Source of the DNA: Adlercreutzia rubneri
GTDB lineage: Bacteria; Actinomycetota; Coriobacteriia; Coriobacteriales; Eggerthellaceae
DNA: 64,000 nt
Direction: 5' to 3'
Assembly: GCF_009755265.1 (NCBI RefSeq)
Contig: NZ_WPOO01000002.1
Span: 183,890 to 247,889 of the forward strand
Shown here: positions 41,582 through 50,943 of the stretch, piece after piece
How the letters are laid out: every line of letters begins with the position of its first letter
How positions within the stretch are numbered: the stretch's first letter is position 1
Program-made: the position numbers and the translations under genes
Notes under the pieces: generated by a model
Seen by the model: the letters and a program-made list of their open reading frames with translations, nothing else
Databases searched by the model: none
Told to the model about the DNA's origin: nothing

Positions 41582-42538
41582 ATGGAATATATGCCCGAGT
41601 TGCTCGTGCTGGCGGAAACACTCAGCTACACGGAGACGGCGCGAAGGCTGCACATGTCTCATTCGGCTGTGAGCCGTCACGTTGACGCTGTGGAGCGGGC
41701 GCTGGGGGCTCGGCTATTTAATCGTACGACTCGCAAAGTGGAGCTGACCGATGCGGGACGAGCGGTTATTGCCGACTTCTCTGCCATGCAGGCCCATTAC
41801 ACTCATGTGCTTGATGAGCTTGGTCGACTCGCGGAGGATGTGCCAGTCATACGACTGAGCTGTCCGGATTTTTGGATACCGTGTTATCTTGAGTCGTTGT
41901 TGGCGTTTCTCTCCCTCGAGCAATCTGCTCTTCGTGTCAAGTTGGAATCGAATCCTCCTGTTGTGGGTTTGAGCGCGGTGGAGGAGGGCCGGTGCGATCT
42001 TGCCTTTGGTATCGGGCTTCCCACGGAACTGAAGCCCCCGATGAACATGAGGTTGTTTCTTCGTGAGAGAATTGTGGCAACGATTCATGAAGACAATGCG
42101 TTGGCGGGATGCGAGACGCTAGCGTTGGAGCAGCTTGCTGGTGAGCCTTTGGTGGTTCTCGACGATCGGGCCGAAGGATTCAGCCGCATGAACGAAGAGA
42201 TATTGAGATTTTTTACGCAGCGCGGTTGTGCTCCCTGCGACATACGACGTACTGAGCAGATTGAGACGCTCGGGCTTAAGCTGAGCGAATGCAAAGGATA
42301 TGCCCTTACGCCTGCGTCGCTGCAGTTTCCTCATAGGGATTACCTGCGGGCGATCCCCCTTGAGGAAGAGGACATCTCTTTCCCACTGTGCTTCTTTTTT
42401 CGCACAGATCGCTTGAGCCCTGCGCTGACCAAATTTTTCGAATATGCCGAGCAATTTGTCTTGTTGTCGGGGGAGCGCGCCGGAGACCTTGCTACTGCTC
42501 CGTCATCAGCAAATCGAGCAATTCTTGACGGGTATTGA
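41582..42538 (+). CDS. LysR-family transcriptional regulator
   Basis: 318 residues from ATG 41582, which gives the normal LysR start (MEYMPELLVLAETLSYTETA); GTG codons at 41570 and 41573 are alternatives that fit the AAAGGGG site at 41553-41559 slightly better. The winged-helix part is ARRLHMSHSAVSRHVDAVER, and the effector domain (VIRLSCPDFWIPCYLESLLA, GRCDLAFGIG, IVATIHEDNALAG) follows. It is divergent from the FMN/FAD reductase and probably controls it in response to its substrate. Its 3' end overlaps the convergent LuxR gene by 47 bp. Confidence 0.92.
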   Translation: MEYMPELLVLAETLSYTETARRLHMSHSAVSRHVDAVERALGARLFNRTTRKVELTDAGRAVIADFSAMQAHYTHVLDELGRLAEDVPVIRLSCPDFWIPCYLESLLAFLSLEQSALRVKLESNPPVVGLSAVEEGRCDLAFGIGLPTELKPPMNMRLFLRERIVATIHEDNALAGCETLALEQLAGEPLVVLDDRAEGFSRMNEEILRFFTQRGCAPCDIRRTEQIETLGLKLSECKGYALTPASLQFPHRDYLRAIPLEEEDISFPLCFFFRTDRLSPALTKFFEYAEQFVLLSGERAGDLATAPSSANRAILDGY

Positions 42539-43910
42539 TGCCGAGCTTCTCGTAGATGTGGCGGGTGTGGGCCTTCGCGGTGCCCTCGGCGATGATGAGT
42601 TCGTGGGCCACGCCGGAAAGCGACTTGCCCTGAGCAAGCAGCTCCATCACCTCCCGTTCGCGTGGCGTGAGGCGGCGCGCTTCGGCCACGGTGGCGCAGC
42701 GACGCGCCAGACGCGTGCGCTCGTTCTCCTCGGGTGGTCGCTTGCCCATGAAGGCGATGCCCCAGCGCTCGCCGATCTCGCGTTCGTTAAGCACGAGAGT
42801 TGCCACCGCCACAATGGCCGCAATGGCGACTACGGCACCGATGGCCGGTCCCGTGCCTCCGAACAGGCCGGATCCATCGAAGAGGAGCGCCCCCTCGCGG
42901 CCGACCCAACTCACGAGAATCAGCGACTCCTCGATGCCGAACAGCAGAAGCGCACTCACGCCGAAGCGCTTGGAGATGTCGCAGAGGAACAGAAACACGA
43001 TGGCGTTGAAGAGCATCACGCCCAGGGCTGTGCAGAAACTGCCGGCCAAATTGCCGCCAAGGCCGAATAGCGGCACGATGAGGAGCCCGCAGCAAAGGAG
43101 GATGACCGGCGCCCGGTACAAGGCGGACAAGGGCAGTCGGTTAGAGAACCACCACACCCACGCGAACAGCACAAGACCGCCGACCAAGGTGGTCGCGGTG
43201 GAATGGGAGCCGACCAGCAGGGGGTAGGCGCTGCGAATATGGGCGGAGCTGTAGCTGGCCACCAGCTCGAAGAGGGCGAGGATAAGGAAGAACTTCCAGG
43301 GAATGAGCCGACGGTTGGCGGCGATGGGCCGATCTTCTGCCGGGACGTAGAGTCGGTAGGAGCGATGGGCCAAGGCCGCCGAAAGCGCTGGCAGCACGAG
43401 CAGCGCCCCGTAAAGGTACTCATCGCTGAAGCCCTGAAGCGCAAAGGTGAGCACGACTCCACCGATGATGGCGAGCGCGTAGTACAGCGCCACGCGGGTA
43501 GGACTGAGGCAGCTGTAGATTTCGCACCACAGCAGAATGAGAAGCGCCGAGCCGATGCCGCCGGCCAGGGTTGCTGGCGCAACAAGGGCGTCGGTGGTTG
43601 CGGGCAGTGCCAGAGCCGCCACGTTCGCGGCCACGGAGAACCCAAGCAGAAGAGCGATGGTCCCATAGACCCAGCGTCGCCCGGCCAAAGGCGCGATGCG
43701 GCTGGAGAGCAGGGCGATGACGATAGCGCTGCCGGCGAGCACCACATCGTAGGCGAACTGGCCGGCGGTGCCGCTGACGGGCATGGGCACCGAGGGATTC
43801 GCATAGGTGAGCGACACCCAGGCGCGCCACAGGGCAAAGCCGAGGAAGGCTTGGGGCATATCGAGCAAACGCATGAGTGAGTGCTTTGGTGCAGCTTCAT
43901 TGTGGGCCAT
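42492..43910 (-). CDS. Membrane-bound LuxR-type regulator (about 12 membrane helices plus HTH)
   Basis: 472 residues from ATG 43910, preceded by GAGGGGG. The first 390 residues carry about twelve hydrophobic helices in an MFS-like order (beginning FLGFALWRAWVSLTYANPSV). A C-terminal LuxR helix-turn-helix follows: RRLTPREREVMELLAQGKSL, then VAHELIIAEGTAKAHTRHIY, then KLGINTRQELL. This architecture is abundant in Eggerthellaceae, where such proteins flank flavoprotein reductases and probably sense their substrates through the membrane. It is divergent from the flavoprotein at 44307, its likely target. Confidence 0.92.
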   Translation of the reverse strand: MAHNEAAPKHSLMRLLDMPQAFLGFALWRAWVSLTYANPSVPMPVSGTAGQFAYDVVLAGSAIVIALLSSRIAPLAGRRWVYGTIALLLGFSVAANVAALALPATTDALVAPATLAGGIGSALLILLWCEIYSCLSPTRVALYYALAIIGGVVLTFALQGFSDEYLYGALLVLPALSAALAHRSYRLYVPAEDRPIAANRRLIPWKFFLILALFELVASYSSAHIRSAYPLLVGSHSTATTLVGGLVLFAWVWWFSNRLPLSALYRAPVILLCCGLLIVPLFGLGGNLAGSFCTALGVMLFNAIVFLFLCDISKRFGVSALLLFGIEESLILVSWVGREGALLFDGSGLFGGTGPAIGAVVAIAAIVAVATLVLNEREIGERWGIAFMGKRPPEENERTRLARRCATVAEARRLTPREREVMELLAQGKSLSGVAHELIIAEGTAKAHTRHIYEKLGINTRQELLDLLMTEQ

Positions 43911-44306
43911 GGCGTTACCCCCTCTTGTCCGCCCTTGGCTGCAAGGGTCGTGCTTTCGCGGTGTCAACAGCGACCATTATAACGTGACGGGTTCTCTGCG
44001 GGGGCGAATGGCCGTGGCCGCAGCTGGTGCTCTCGTTGTGAGAAGAGTGCGGGGCACGTCGGCAACCGCTCAGAAACATGGAACGCTAGTGCCGATAAGA
44101 TTGACGGTAGGGCTGGCGCTTCCCCAGGAAAACAGGGTGTTTATGCCACCTGTTTACAAAGATAAACAGCGAAAGTGCTGCGCGGTAGATGTGCGGTGGA
44201 GCTCGAGCAGGCATAGTGAGAGCCAGCAAAGCCGTTCGGCGCCGCGAAGTCGCAAGGAACGCTCGGGGCCGGCGGAAGGGAAAAGAGAACACATAGGAGG
44301 GTTCCC
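43911..44306. promoter_or_regulatory. Divergent control region of the LuxR and flavoprotein genes
   Basis: 396 bp without a gene. CTGTTTA (44150-44156) and TAAACAG (44163-44169) form an inverted repeat with a six-base spacer, and a related AAACAGGGTGTTT lies just upstream (about 44130-44142). These dyads are the best candidates for the LuxR-type binding site. AGGAGG before 44307 is the flavoprotein ribosome site. Confidence 0.5.
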
Positions 44307-45950
44307 ATGAACAAGATCGCCAACATGCATGTCGCCAGTTCCACCGCCGGCTCGCTCAGCCGGCGTAGTCTGTTCAAGCTCGGCGGGCTCGCTACAGCCG
44401 TCGCTGCCGGAGCTTCGCTGGCCGGGTGCGCGCCTCAGCCGAAGAGCGCGTCTATGGCCGATACCGGCTCGGGCGCGACGCGCGCTGCCGACGGTACGCC
44501 CAGCTTCCTCATCGCGCCTGAACCCATTACGGAGTTCGATGAGACGCGCGACTTTGAGGTCGTCGTCGTGGGCGCCGGCGTCTCGGGCATGGCTGCCGCC
44601 ATGTCGGCCGCTGAAGCTGGTGCCAAGATTGCCTGTGTGCAGCGCGAGGCCACGCCTTCCTCCCAGGGCAACATGGCCGCTGGCGTCGATTTGAACCAGA
44701 CGAGCGAAGCAGGCAAGCAAGCCCTTATCAGCTATCTCATCAAGTTGGCCGACCACCGCAGCAACCGCGCTCTTCTGGAAGCCTGGGCCGACAACTCCTT
44801 CGAGGCGCTGTCCTGGTTCCGCGAGGCCGCGTCCGCCGGCGGCATCGAGGTGAATCCCGATGAGCCCCAGGCCGACCGCGTGCTGCACATCAACGGCTAC
44901 GACGTGTACCTGCACGCCAACACCTACTTCCGCATCGGCCACGACGAGGTGGTGAAAGCCATCACCCCCATTGCCGAAAGCGCGGGGGTGGAGTTCTTCT
45001 TCAGCTGCCCGGCCCAGCAGCTCGTTACCGACGAGTCCGGCCGCGTGACCGGCGTGGTGTGCGAGGAGGACGGCAAGAATGTGCTGTTCAACGCTAGCAA
45101 GGGCGTCATTCTGGCTACGGGCGACTACCAGTGCGACCTGGAGATGGTGGCTTACTACTGCCCCGACATCAAGGAGTTCCCGCCCTGCCAGATGAACCGC
45201 ACCGGCGACGGCCACAAGATGGGTGTGTGGGCCGGCGGCGAGATTGAGCCGACGACGCACACCAAGATGATCCATGACGCCCGCGTGGGCCGTGTGGATA
45301 CGCCGCATCTGCTGGTGAACGCCAAGGGCGAGCGCTTTATGTGCGAGGGCCCCATGCAGGGCTACCTGAACAACTATGTGCGCGAGTACATCCACGAGGC
45401 CGGCGGCGACGCCAAGGCGGGCAACCTGTACACCATCGTGGACGCGAAGTGGCAGGACCAGATTGCGGAGTGGAAGGCCATCGACCCGGAGATCGACGCC
45501 TCGAACTGCAAGTGGTTCTACGAGGGCAACACCATCGAGGAGGCCTGCGCCGCCATGGCCGCCGATACGGAATCGGGCGCCTACGAGTTGGACGCCGCAG
45601 CCGTGCAGAAAACGGTGGATCGCTACAACGAGCTTTGTGCCAAGGGCTCCGATGACGACTTCGGCAAGAACTCCACGTTCATGCGCGCCATCGACACCCC
45701 GCCGTTCATCGTGGTGCCCCACGAGTTCGGTATGGGACTTTCGGCCATCATCGGCGGCCTGCTCATTAACGCCGACAACCAAGTGCTGAAAGCTGACGAG
45801 CACACGCCCATCGACGGCCTGTTCGCCGTGGGCAACGTGTCCGGCTGCTTCTACGGCGGCGTCGACTACCCGATGGACGTGCTGGGGCTTTCCATCGGCC
45901 GCGCCATCACCGGCGGCTATCTCGCCGGCAAGCACGTAGCGAGCCTGTAG
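44307..45950 (+). CDS. Tat-exported FAD-dependent reductase, fumarate-reductase-like
   Basis: 547 residues. Tat signal SRRSLFKLGGLATAVAAGAS with lipobox LAGC; FAD motif VVVVGAGVSGMAAAMSAAEA near 90; GVILATGDYQCDLEMV near 260; end GVDYPMDVLGLSIGRAITGG. It has no FMN or haem domain, so electrons must come from a separate donor at the membrane. The substrate is unknown. The gene is divergent from a membrane LuxR regulator and followed by a strong terminator, so it is a single-gene unit. Confidence 0.9.
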   Translation: MNKIANMHVASSTAGSLSRRSLFKLGGLATAVAAGASLAGCAPQPKSASMADTGSGATRAADGTPSFLIAPEPITEFDETRDFEVVVVGAGVSGMAAAMSAAEAGAKIACVQREATPSSQGNMAAGVDLNQTSEAGKQALISYLIKLADHRSNRALLEAWADNSFEALSWFREAASAGGIEVNPDEPQADRVLHINGYDVYLHANTYFRIGHDEVVKAITPIAESAGVEFFFSCPAQQLVTDESGRVTGVVCEEDGKNVLFNASKGVILATGDYQCDLEMVAYYCPDIKEFPPCQMNRTGDGHKMGVWAGGEIEPTTHTKMIHDARVGRVDTPHLLVNAKGERFMCEGPMQGYLNNYVREYIHEAGGDAKAGNLYTIVDAKWQDQIAEWKAIDPEIDASNCKWFYEGNTIEEACAAMAADTESGAYELDAAAVQKTVDRYNELCAKGSDDDFGKNSTFMRAIDTPPFIVVPHEFGMGLSAIIGGLLINADNQVLKADEHTPIDGLFAVGNVSGCFYGGVDYPMDVLGLSIGRAITGGYLAGKHVASL

Positions 45951-45978
45951 CGACGTTTCCATACCCACACCCTCCCCT

Positions 45979-46013
45979 CGAGAGCCCGCCGACACGCGGG
46001 CTCTCGTTTCTCT
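45979..46013 (+). terminator. Terminator after the flavoprotein gene
   Basis: CGAGAGCCCGC (45979-45989) pairs perfectly with GCGGGCTCTCG (45996-46006) and is followed by TTTCTCTT. Confidence 0.9.
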
Positions 46014-46102
46014 TACAACAATGAAAGTCGATTCGTAAGGCGTGGGGGGCGGAGAAGGGGCTATACTGGCAGCATGACATTTCGAAACAGGAGGTATCTC
46101 CC

Positions 46103-46630
46103 ATGACTGACCAGCAGAATCCCTTCAGCACCATGCCCGAGCCGCCCCAGGCTTTCGACAACGCGCAGGGCCAGGGGCAGGCCGCGCAGTCCTACGACAC
46201 CGACCAAACCGCTCAGCAGGCTTACGACCCCTACCAGGCGCAGCAACCCTACGGCGCCGGCCAGGGCTATGACCCCTATCAGGCCCAGCAAACCTACCAG
46301 CAGCCCTATCAGGCCACCTACGAGCAGCCGCAGCCGGCCTACCAGCAGGTGTACGCCCAGCCCGTGGCCCCGGCGGCCCCTGCAGCTCTTTACCCGATGA
46401 CCGACACCGACCGCAATCTGCGCCTTGTGGCGTTCATCTTCTGCATCCTGTCGCTGGTGGGCTCGTGTTGGCTCATCATCCCGCTGGCGTGGATGATTCC
46501 CATGTCGGTCATCTCCTGGGGCATCTACAAGGGCACCAAGGCCAACACCGTCGCCTTCGGCGTGTGCACTCTCATCTTCTGCTCGCTGGTGGCCGGCATC
46601 TTGCTGCTGTGCTCGAATAAGGATCGATAG
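46103..46630 (+). CDS. Small membrane protein with Gln/Tyr/Pro-rich repetitive N-terminus
   Basis: 175 residues. Residues 1-95 are low in hydrophobic residues and repeat YDPYQAQQPYG-like units (AYDPYQAQQPYGAG, YDPYQAQQTYQQPY). Two or three membrane helices follow (LVAFIFCILSLVGSCWLI, VAFGVCTLIFCSLVAGILLL), ending in a short basic tail. Proteins of this shape are common in actinobacteria and have no assigned role. AGGAGG precedes ATG 46103. Confidence 0.8.
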   Translation: MTDQQNPFSTMPEPPQAFDNAQGQGQAAQSYDTDQTAQQAYDPYQAQQPYGAGQGYDPYQAQQTYQQPYQATYEQPQPAYQQVYAQPVAPAAPAALYPMTDTDRNLRLVAFIFCILSLVGSCWLIIPLAWMIPMSVISWGIYKGTKANTVAFGVCTLIFCSLVAGILLLCSNKDR

Positions 46631-46752
46631 AAGGCAAGGCTCGCGAGCTAGCGAGCTCTGCGAATCCGCGTGCTCGTGAGCCTGCCGCTTTCATGGTCCT
46701 GCGAACGGCATGGGCTTGTGATCTCCCAAGCGCGTGCCGCCAGACGCGCAAC

Positions 46753-46911
46753 TCAAAGTCGCGACACCACGAGTTGGTTGAGCGAGACATGCTGCTCGGC
46801 AGCTTCGATGGCGAGCTCGCGATGCTTCTCGGGCGGGATGCGCAACGCGAACTTACCCGAATAGGTGCGACTGGCCAGAGGGGTGGGCGCTTCTTCGCCG
46901 CTCTCGGCCAT
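46753..46911 (-). pseudogene. HicB-like antitoxin fragment
   Basis: 52 codons ending SRTYSGKFALRIPPEKHREL, then AIEAAEQHVSLNQLVVSRL, which is the ribbon-helix-helix end of HicB antitoxins. The N-terminal HicB domain and a HicA toxin gene are missing, and the sequence upstream in the frame is not homologous. It is most likely the remnant of a lost toxin-antitoxin pair; a short stand-alone ribbon-helix-helix protein is the alternative. Confidence 0.6.
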
Positions 46912-47510
46912 GTCCTCTAGAACGGTGCTCACGACCGCAACTATGACGCAGGAAATTCTCGGTTCATTCCTCGCGCAGACCGCAGTTGCGTCGCGTTTGA
47001 GGTAATGGGGCCATGCGAAAATGAAAAGCCGCAAGCGCTGGGATGGAACATTCGCGGATTGGGAACCCATCGCGCGTCGTATCGCCGCTGGCCAAAACCG
47101 CGCGCGAGCTGTACGGACGGGTCATCGCTGGCCAAAAAAGGCGCGCGAGCTGTATGCGGGGAGGCACGTTTGGCGCTTTCTGGCCAAAAACCCCGCGCCA
47201 GCTGTGCCGTGGGGTCGCAATCTCGGGATCGGCGTCATCCTCGAGCTGAGTTTCCCCAGTTCAGAATGCCGCTGCAAAGGGGTGTACGAGCCCGGGACAG
47301 CGGACCCCGAGGAGAATCCCTCGAAAATAGCAGTCCGCGCGCGATTTTTGGCCAATTGGCGAGGGCGACGCGAGGCGTGCACGAGCGGCGACTCAATTTG
47401 GAAGCCGTGCGGAGTTCTCGGGGATGCAACGAAGGAGACGACGGGGTCGTGCGCGGGTGGGAGGCCCAATCGCGAGAGGCGAGGGCCGCTCTGGTTCCCC
47501 TCCCGGGCCT
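46912..47510. other. Intergenic region of decayed sequence
   Basis: No gene that I can support in 600 bp. Open frames on both strands are artefacts of high G+C. It contains the imperfect repeats listed separately (47086-47213) and an inverted TTTTGGCCA at 47346-47354. Confidence 0.6.
47086..47213. repeat. Three imperfect direct repeats around TGGCCAAAA
   Basis: Copies begin at 47086 (CGCTGGCCAAAACCGCGCG), 47126 (CGCTGGCCAAAAAAGGCGCG) and about 47180 (TCTGGCCAAAAACCCCGCG). Each is followed by a GAGCTGTA- or CAGCTGTG-like segment, so the repeated unit is about 32 bp with spacing of about 40 and 53 bp. Confidence 0.75.
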
Positions 47511-48833
47511 CTAGGCGGCCCTATTGTTCTTCGGAGGCTTGATGAACAGCGAAACGATAAGGGCCGCAATGGCCACGCCGAAGAAGACCCAGAAGGCGCC
47601 GAGGTAGCTGCCCGATCCCATTTGCGAGAGGGCGAGAATCTGCGGACCTACGATGGCGGCCGGGATCATCTGGCAGGTGGCGATGGCGTAGTTGATGCCG
47701 TAGTACTTCGGCCCAAAGAAGGTGCCCACCATGGCCGACATCGAGCACATATTCCCACCGTACATGAGGCCGAGCAACATGAATCCGGCGACGAGCAGCG
47801 GGAAGTTGCTGCCCATCATGGCGAAGGCGCAGCAGAGCATGCCCGCGGCGAAGGCCACGGCGATCCAAGTGAGGCACACGCGGTAGCCGAACTTGTCCCA
47901 GATGAATCCGTTGATGAGGCGCCCGAGTCCGTTCATGGCTGACACGCTGCCCATGGCCGCGGTAGCCAGCATAAGCGCCTCGGCCTCGGGCAGCGCGGCG
48001 CTGACGCCCGCGCCAGCCGCCGCTGCCCCGCTCGCTCCCGCCCCCGCGCTCGCTGCCCCGCTCGCTGCTGCTCCAGCGCCCATGAGCAACTCCATGGCCG
48101 CCGGCACTGCTTGGCTGATGAGCGCCAGACCGCCGCAGGTGACGAGCATCAGATACACCATGAACACCCAGAACGTGGGCGTACGCACCATTTGGCCACC
48201 CGTCATGTCGACGGCCGCCACGGTGGCGTTCTGCCGCGCCTTTTCCAGAAGAGGGCGAACATATTCCGGCGTCGGCAGCTTCATGATGAAGGCGCCGGCC
48301 CCCACCAGCACGACGAAAATGACTCCCAGCGCTCCGAAGGTCAGACGCCACCCGAGCGCGCCCAGCATCGTGGTGACAACGGGGGACAGCAGCATGGTGC
48401 CGCCGCCGAAGCCCATGAGCATAGCACCGGAGGCCAGGCCCTGCTTGTCGGGGAACCACTTCAGCGTGACGGACATGACCACATCGGTGCCAAGACCTAC
48501 GCCGGCCCCGACCAGCACGCCGTAGGTGGCGTAAATGAAGGGCAGCGATTCGGTGAAGGCCGAGGCGATAAGCCCGAGTCCCAGGCAGGTGGCGGTTATG
48601 AGCATGACCGTGCGCGGCGAGGTGCGCTCTTCCAGCGCGCCCGCTACGAGCATGCCGGCGCAGAAGGTGATGATAGAGAGCGTGAATACCACCGAGGTGG
48701 CCGAGCGATCCCAGCCGAATTCCGCCTCCAGTGGGTCGACGAACAGCGACCAGGCATAGATGAGCCCGAAGAACATGAGCAGCACGAAGGCGACGAAGAA
48801 GTACAGCAGACGGTGCGGCGTTGCGTGGGACAT
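47511..48833 (-). CDS. MFS transporter of the oxalate/formate antiporter (OFA) type
   Basis: 440 residues with twelve membrane helices. OFA-like features are LLMFFGLIYAWSLFVDPLEA near the N-terminus, VMSVTLKWFPDKQGLASGAM and IWDKFGYRVCLTWIAVAF. Substrates in this branch are usually small organic acids. Between helices 7 and 8 the protein carries an Ala/Gly/Ser-only stretch of about 30 residues (GAGAAASGAASAGAGASG), an unusual insertion. GGGGAG precedes ATG 48833. It is a single gene. Confidence 0.88.
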   Translation of the reverse strand: MSHATPHRLLYFFVAFVLLMFFGLIYAWSLFVDPLEAEFGWDRSATSVVFTLSIITFCAGMLVAGALEERTSPRTVMLITATCLGLGLIASAFTESLPFIYATYGVLVGAGVGLGTDVVMSVTLKWFPDKQGLASGAMLMGFGGGTMLLSPVVTTMLGALGWRLTFGALGVIFVVLVGAGAFIMKLPTPEYVRPLLEKARQNATVAAVDMTGGQMVRTPTFWVFMVYLMLVTCGGLALISQAVPAAMELLMGAGAAASGAASAGAGASGAAAAGAGVSAALPEAEALMLATAAMGSVSAMNGLGRLINGFIWDKFGYRVCLTWIAVAFAAGMLCCAFAMMGSNFPLLVAGFMLLGLMYGGNMCSMSAMVGTFFGPKYYGINYAIATCQMIPAAIVGPQILALSQMGSGSYLGAFWVFFGVAIAALIVSLFIKPPKNNRAA

Positions 48834-48977
48834 GGCTCTCCCCTCGAGATCGCGTTCCTTATGAGCTGCCAGCCACCTTCAGTTTAGCGGGCGCAGAAAA
48901 AAGGGCAAGAAGAAAGGGAAAGGGCGACCCAAAGGGACGCCCTTGCAGTTCGAGTGGGCTATAGGTTTTGCCGTAGG

Positions 48978-49142
48978 CTAACCCTCGTACAGTGAGAAGT
49001 CGTCCTTGCCGACGCCGCAGACGGGGCATACCCAGTCGTCGGGAATATCCTCGAAGGCCGTGCCCGGCGCGATGCCGCCGTCCGGGTCGCCCACCTCGGG
49101 GTCGTAGATGTAGCCGCATACGTCGCAAATGTACTTGTCCAT
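48978..49142 (-). CDS. Rubredoxin 1
   Basis: 54 residues from ATG 49142, with GGGAGG just upstream. The iron site is CDVCGYIYDP and WVCPVCGVGKDDF, the two CxxCG knuckles of rubredoxin. It is a small electron carrier used by anaerobes, often for oxygen or peroxide detoxification. The frame opens earlier at 49175, but that part is not rubredoxin. A close paralogue lies at 58216-58380. Confidence 0.95.
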   Translation of the reverse strand: MDKYICDVCGYIYDPEVGDPDGGIAPGTAFEDIPDDWVCPVCGVGKDDFSLYEG

Positions 49143-49497
49143 GGGAACCTCCCAGTCGTCGAATGGTTGCAACATGCGTATCCTCCCACAGGCAGCGTTT
49201 CCGCGCAGGCGGGCATCCGATCTGAAACCATTCGGTGAATCGACGATCCTGTGTTGCGCTCGCGAAAGGACGCGATGAGGCTCGGGAAAACACCCAGCTA
49301 GAACTTAGAAAATCAGCGGAAAACTAATCTATAACGGCGCAGCAACGAAAACCGCCCCCGTCGCCAAAACGCCGGGGAAGAGCGCAGGATATGAAACGAA
49401 TCCGCGAGTTCGTGCGTTGAAGCTCGCCCGCAGGACGGCTCAAGGGAGCTGTCCGCAAGCCCGCCCGCCCCGGCGCACCCTGGAAAGGAAGACGACA
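49143..49497. other. Intergenic gap before the C45 hydrolase gene
   Basis: 355 bp without a supported gene; it holds the divergent promoters of the rubredoxin and hydrolase genes. GAAAGGAAG just before 49498 is the hydrolase ribosome site. Confidence 0.5.
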
Positions 49498-50856
49498 ATG
49501 GTCACTCAAGAGCAGCAATCGATCATCGATCATGCCCAGCTGCAGAAGATCAACGGCTGGCAGCATATCAAGGTGAAGGGCACCCCCTACGAGTGCGGCT
49601 TCCAGGAGGGCTACCTTCTGGCCGACGAGTACAAAGACGCCCTGCGCGTGTACAAGTTCATGACCCTGGAAACCTTCGGTATGACCTACGAGTGGTTCGC
49701 CGAGCAGGCGCTGAAGTTGCACCGCGACAAGATTCCCACCCGCTGGTTCGAAGAGCTGCGCGGCATGGCCGAGGGCCTGACGGCTGCCGGCATCCCCACC
49801 ACCACCGACGACATGATCGCGTGGAACGATTGGATGGAGATCACCGGCTACTGGTGGCCCCAGAACGCCGGCAAGATCATGAGCCGTCCGCTCATGAAGA
49901 CCCACCGCAAGGAGCATTGCTCCGCCATCGTGGCCACCGGCTCGGCCACGGTGGACGGCAAGCCCTACCTGGGCCATGAGAGCTTCGACGAGTTCTGGAG
50001 CGGCCAGTACTTCAATATCTGCAAGCGCGTGGAGCCCGACGACGGCTATGCCTTCATCATGCAGGCCTCGGCGCCGTGCATGCTCTCGTCCATGACCGAC
50101 TTCTACGTGACCGCCGCGGGCCTGAACATCACCGAGACCACCCTGGCCGGCTTCGACCGCTACGACGACGCGGGCATGCCCGAGTGGGTGCGCATCCGCG
50201 ACGCCGTGCAGTACGCGGCCACCATCGACGAGTTCGTCGAGCGCCTGAACAAAGGCAACAACGGCGGCTACGCCAACGCCTGGCTCATTGCCGACCACAA
50301 CACCGGCGAGATCGCCCGCTTCGAGCAGGGCCTGGAATTCACGAGCCTCGAGCGCACCTTCGACGGCGCGTACTTCGGCTGCAACGCCGTGTTCGACCCG
50401 CGCATCCGCAACCTGGAATGCAAGGACAACGGCTTCAACGATCCGCGCCAGCAGACCGGCGCCCGTCGCCAGCGCTGGATGGAGCTCATCGATCAGTACT
50501 ACGGCAAGATCGACCTGGAAGTCGTGAAGAAGATGCTCGCCGACACCTACGACGTGTACCTCGGCTACAACTGCCCGTCGAGCCGCGACATCTGCTCGCA
50601 CTACGATGTGGATCCTCAGTACTACGCCGACGATCCGGACGCCGTGTGGAACATCCCGTTCTATCCGGCTGGCTCCTGCGACGCCAAGGCCGCCGGCCCC
50701 GACGACGTGAAGCACCTGAAGATGTGGGGCCGCTACGGCCGCGCCGACGGCGTGGAGTTCAATGCTCGCGACTTCATGGACCAGCACCCGCTGTGGAAGT
50801 GGATGGACGGCTACCTGGAAGATCGTCCGACTCAGCCTTGGACGCTCTTCGACTAA
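49498..50856 (+). CDS. C45-family (acyltransferase/phospholipase B-like) Ntn hydrolase
   Basis: 452 residues from ATG 49498. The probable N-terminal nucleophile after self-cleavage is Cys141, in HCSAIVATGSATVDGKPYLG; the preceding 140 residues would be the propeptide (YECGFQEGYLLADEYKDALR is family-typical). Later blocks are AAGLNITETTLAGFDRYDD, YANAWLIADHNTGEIARFE and TGARRQRWMELIDQYYGKID. Relatives hydrolyse amide bonds such as those of penicillins, acyl-amino acids or peptides. No signal peptide is seen, so it acts in the cytoplasm. It is followed by pepC and two amino-acid permeases, suggesting amide or peptide catabolism. Confidence 0.85.
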   Translation: MVTQEQQSIIDHAQLQKINGWQHIKVKGTPYECGFQEGYLLADEYKDALRVYKFMTLETFGMTYEWFAEQALKLHRDKIPTRWFEELRGMAEGLTAAGIPTTTDDMIAWNDWMEITGYWWPQNAGKIMSRPLMKTHRKEHCSAIVATGSATVDGKPYLGHESFDEFWSGQYFNICKRVEPDDGYAFIMQASAPCMLSSMTDFYVTAAGLNITETTLAGFDRYDDAGMPEWVRIRDAVQYAATIDEFVERLNKGNNGGYANAWLIADHNTGEIARFEQGLEFTSLERTFDGAYFGCNAVFDPRIRNLECKDNGFNDPRQQTGARRQRWMELIDQYYGKIDLEVVKKMLADTYDVYLGYNCPSSRDICSHYDVDPQYYADDPDAVWNIPFYPAGSCDAKAAGPDDVKHLKMWGRYGRADGVEFNARDFMDQHPLWKWMDGYLEDRPTQPWTLFD

Positions 50857-50943
50857 AGGGAATTCGAACCGGCGCTTTTCCACGGTGCCGCGTTCCTTCC
50901 ATAGAGATCATCGCTAACCAATCGAGGATAAGGAGCATAGATT

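Noticed and set aside
46960..47540. Overlapping plus-strand frames of 169-173 codons
   Set aside because: Three frames are open at once over repeated GC-rich DNA, and the products are Arg/Gly/Pro-rich without motifs.
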